DNA of 23,579 nucleotides from Stagnihabitans sp043738565 (GTDB taxonomy: Bacteria; Pseudomonadota; Alphaproteobacteria; Rhodobacterales; Rhodobacteraceae). Shown piece after piece: positions 20,904 to 23,579 of the stretch; within the stretch, counting starts at the first letter, position 1; the number at the start of each line of letters is the position of its first letter. Below the pieces are notes generated by a model. That model saw nothing but the letters and a program-made list of their open reading frames with translations. It was not told the origin of the DNA and did not search any database. The stretch is from contig JAYUGA010000274.1 in assembly GCA_043738565.1 (NCBI GenBank), positions 1 to 23,579 on the forward strand. The letters run 5' to 3'. A program made the translations under genes and the position numbers.

Positions 20904-22106
20904 ATGAGCCTGATCGGGCAGCGGGTGACGGTGTTGGGGGCAGGGATCGCGGGGCTGGCGGTGGCGCGGGCGCTGGCGTTGCGCGGGGCGGTGGTCACGC
21001 TGTTCGAGCAGGCCGACGCAATTCGCGAGGTCGGGGCGGGGATTCAAGTGGCGCCCAATGGCGCTTGCGTGTTGAAGGCTTTGGGGCTTGGGGCAGAGTT
21101 GGATGCCTGGTCGCTGCGGGCTGAGGCGGTGGAGTTGTGCGACGGGGTGACCGGCGGGGTGGTGACGCGGCTGGAGGTGGGCAAGTTGCGGCCGCAGCAG
21201 GGCTATCACTTTTTGCATCGGGCGGATTTGATCGGGATTTTGCTGGAAGGGGCGCGAGAGGCCGGGGTTGAGCTGCGGCTGCTGAGCCGGGTGGTTTCGG
21301 TTGAATCGGGCGACCGGCCTGTGGTCGTGATGGAGGATGGGGCGCGGCACGAGGCGGCGGTGTTGATCGGGGCGGATGGGTTGCATTCGCGGGTTCGGGC
21401 GGCGTTGAACGGGGCGGTCGCACCGGCTTTTACCGGGCAGGTAGCGTGGCGGGCGATTGTGCCGGGGGATGGCGGGGCGGCGGTGGCGGAGGTTCACATG
21501 GGGCCGGGGCGGCATCTGGTCAGCTATCCGCTGCGCGGGGGGGCATTCAGGAACATTGTGGCGGTGGAAGAGCGGCGGGGCTGGGCCGAGGAAAGCTGGT
21601 CGCTGCGCGATGACCCGCTGGTGATGCGGCGGGCGTTTGCCGGGTTTTCGGCGCGGGTGCGGGGCTGGCTGCAGCAGGTCGAGGATGTCTGGCTGTGGGG
21701 GTTGTTCCGGCATCCGGTGGCGGGGGTCTGGCAGAAGGTGACGGCGGGCGGGGCGGTGGCGATTCTGGGCGATGCGGCGCATCCGACCCTGCCGTTTCTG
21801 GCGCAGGGGGCTTCGATGGCGCTGGAGGATGCCTGGGTGTTGGCTGATTCGCTGGCCTCCCATGATGGCTGGGCCGCTGGGCTGGCGGCGTATCAGGGCA
21901 AGCGGGCGGCGCGGTGTGCGCGGATTGTGGCGGCAGCGTCGCGCAATGCCCGAGCCTATCATCTGGGCGGCGCGGCGCGGGTGGTGGCGCATGCGGGGTT
22001 GCGGGTGGGCGGATGGCTGGCACCGGAACTGGCGCTGCGGCGGTTTGACTGGCTGTACGGGTTCGACGTTACATCTGATGTAGCAGGATCAAGAGGCCGA
22101 GGCTGA
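20904..22106 (+). CDS. FAD-dependent monooxygenase (salicylate hydroxylase-like)
   Basis: A 400-aa flavoprotein hydroxylase of the PHBH/UbiH superfamily, which uses NAD(P)H and oxygen to hydroxylate an aromatic or similar substrate. The Rossmann GAGIAG motif is at residues 12-17, the EQ at the end of beta-2 follows (LFEQADAIREVGAGIQ), the middle DG motif is ADGLHSRVR, and the second FAD motif GDAAHPTLPFLAQGASMALE lies near 289. The sequence best resembles 3-hydroxybenzoate 6-hydroxylase and salicylate hydroxylase types, but no aromatic-degradation gene is nearby, so the substrate is open. The ATG at 20904 has GGGAGG 7 bases before it. The family usually ends near the WLYGFDVT segment; a short extra tail overlaps a small gene on the other strand. 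Confidence 0.9.
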   Translation: MSLIGQRVTVLGAGIAGLAVARALALRGAVVTLFEQADAIREVGAGIQVAPNGACVLKALGLGAELDAWSLRAEAVELCDGVTGGVVTRLEVGKLRPQQGYHFLHRADLIGILLEGAREAGVELRLLSRVVSVESGDRPVVVMEDGARHEAAVLIGADGLHSRVRAALNGAVAPAFTGQVAWRAIVPGDGGAAVAEVHMGPGRHLVSYPLRGGAFRNIVAVEERRGWAEESWSLRDDPLVMRRAFAGFSARVRGWLQQVEDVWLWGLFRHPVAGVWQKVTAGGAVAILGDAAHPTLPFLAQGASMALEDAWVLADSLASHDGWAAGLAAYQGKRAARCARIVAAASRNARAYHLGGAARVVAHAGLRVGGWLAPELALRRFDWLYGFDVTSDVAGSRGRG

Positions 22107-22203
22107 GGGTCAGTTCGAACCACGGCAGGTTGGGCAATGCGATGGTTTTGGCGCGGGTCGCGGCCCTGGTCTGGGCGGCGATGGGGGGGAAGCGGTTGGA
22201 CAT
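22069..22203 (-). CDS. Candidate 44-residue small membrane protein
   Basis: A short minus-strand reading frame, from ATG at 22203 to TAA at 22069, with AAGGTG 4 bases upstream. It encodes a basic N-terminal half (MSNRFPPIAAQTRAATRAKT) and a hydrophobic C-terminal half (WFELTLSLGLLILLHQM) that could be a tail anchor. Its last 38 bases overlap the end of the monooxygenase gene antisense. It lies downstream of acnA, beyond the acnA terminator hairpin. The combination of ribosome site, basic linker and a single helix makes it more convincing than chance frames nearby, but there is no homology evidence here. Confidence 0.5.
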   Translation of the reverse strand: MSNRFPPIAAQTRAATRAKTIALPNLPWFELTLSLGLLILLHQM

Positions 22204-22255
22204 CTGGCACCTTGCAGTTGGGTGACCTCAGCCTGCGGTACGGAACTTAACAAGA

Positions 22256-22286
22256 ACGTAAGACCCGGTTGCGCCGGGTCTTACGT
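22256..22286 (-). terminator. Terminator hairpin of acnA
   Basis: ACGTAAGACCCGG and CCGGGTCTTACGT pair perfectly over 13 bp around TTGCG. It begins 25 bases after the acnA stop on the minus strand and is followed by TTCTTGTT, an interrupted T-tract. The stem is symmetric, so it may also stop transcription coming from the monooxygenase gene. Confidence 0.8.
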
Positions 22287-22310
22287 ATTGGAAACAATTT
22301 GTTTCGGATT

Positions 22311-23579
<1,269 letters not shown>

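Overview
This window reads as a stretch of chromosome from a high-GC alphaproteobacterium of the Rhodobacteraceae (order Rhodobacterales). The basis is protein family content: ccmF-ccmH, a DUF2852 protein, a single-cysteine DksA, Bpt, a DUF2927 lipoprotein, an Entner-Doudoroff edd-eda pair and an RlmI-like/PIN pair, together with strong G/C bias at third codon positions. I see no phage, transposase, CRISPR array, rRNA or tRNA. Most of it is housekeeping and metabolism; the interest lies in the regulatory DNA and in some unusual gene ends.

Layout. (1) 1-765: end of a cytochrome c maturation operon (ccmF tail, ccmH). (2) 970-4782: a cyclopropane-fatty-acid synthase-like gene converges on, and overlaps by 135 bp, the ilvB-ilvN acetolactate synthase operon on the minus strand. 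Upstream of ilvB is a complete attenuation module: promoter, 15-codon leader peptide rich in Ile/Leu/Val, antiterminator and intrinsic terminator. (3) 4783-5117: a palindrome-rich intergenic region holding a perfect 28-bp palindrome. (4) 5118-10535: plus-strand genes for a DUF2852 protein, an RDD membrane protein, Bpt (N-degron leucyltransferase), a VOC protein, GlnE and a small unknown protein. (5) 10532-13801, minus strand: a PhnB-like VOC protein, then edd and eda. The edd promoter carries a perfect LacI-type operator, and two inverted copies of a dispersed repeat lie between edd and eda. (6) 13852-16583, plus strand: a cluster of four GANTC sites, a lipoprotein, an rRNA methyltransferase and a coupled PIN-domain protein. 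(7) 16716-19396, minus strand: an envelope-type cluster (DUF2927 lipoprotein, 54-aa membrane protein, 113-aa anchored protein, DedA protein whose N-terminus is broken by an in-frame TGA). (8) 19397-20341: 945 bp with no convincing gene. (9) 20342-22106, plus strand: dksA and an FAD monooxygenase. (10) 22069-23579, minus strand: a 44-aa small membrane protein candidate and the C-terminal part of aconitase acnA, cut by the window edge.

How the genes work together. ilvB and ilvN encode the two subunits of the first shared enzyme of Ile/Val/Leu synthesis, and the leader would match their transcription to charged branched-chain tRNA. edd and eda are the two signature steps of the Entner-Doudoroff pathway, probably derepressed by a sugar-acid inducer through a LacI-family repressor. 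GlnE sets glutamine synthetase activity, DksA modulates RNA polymerase with ppGpp, and AcnA is the TCA aconitase.

No wholly new multi-gene system stands out. The best candidates for second looks are the ilvB attenuator with its possible second switch, a small family of 3'-end repeats and covarying hairpins, the GANTC cluster, the 28-bp palindrome, and the interrupted DedA gene.
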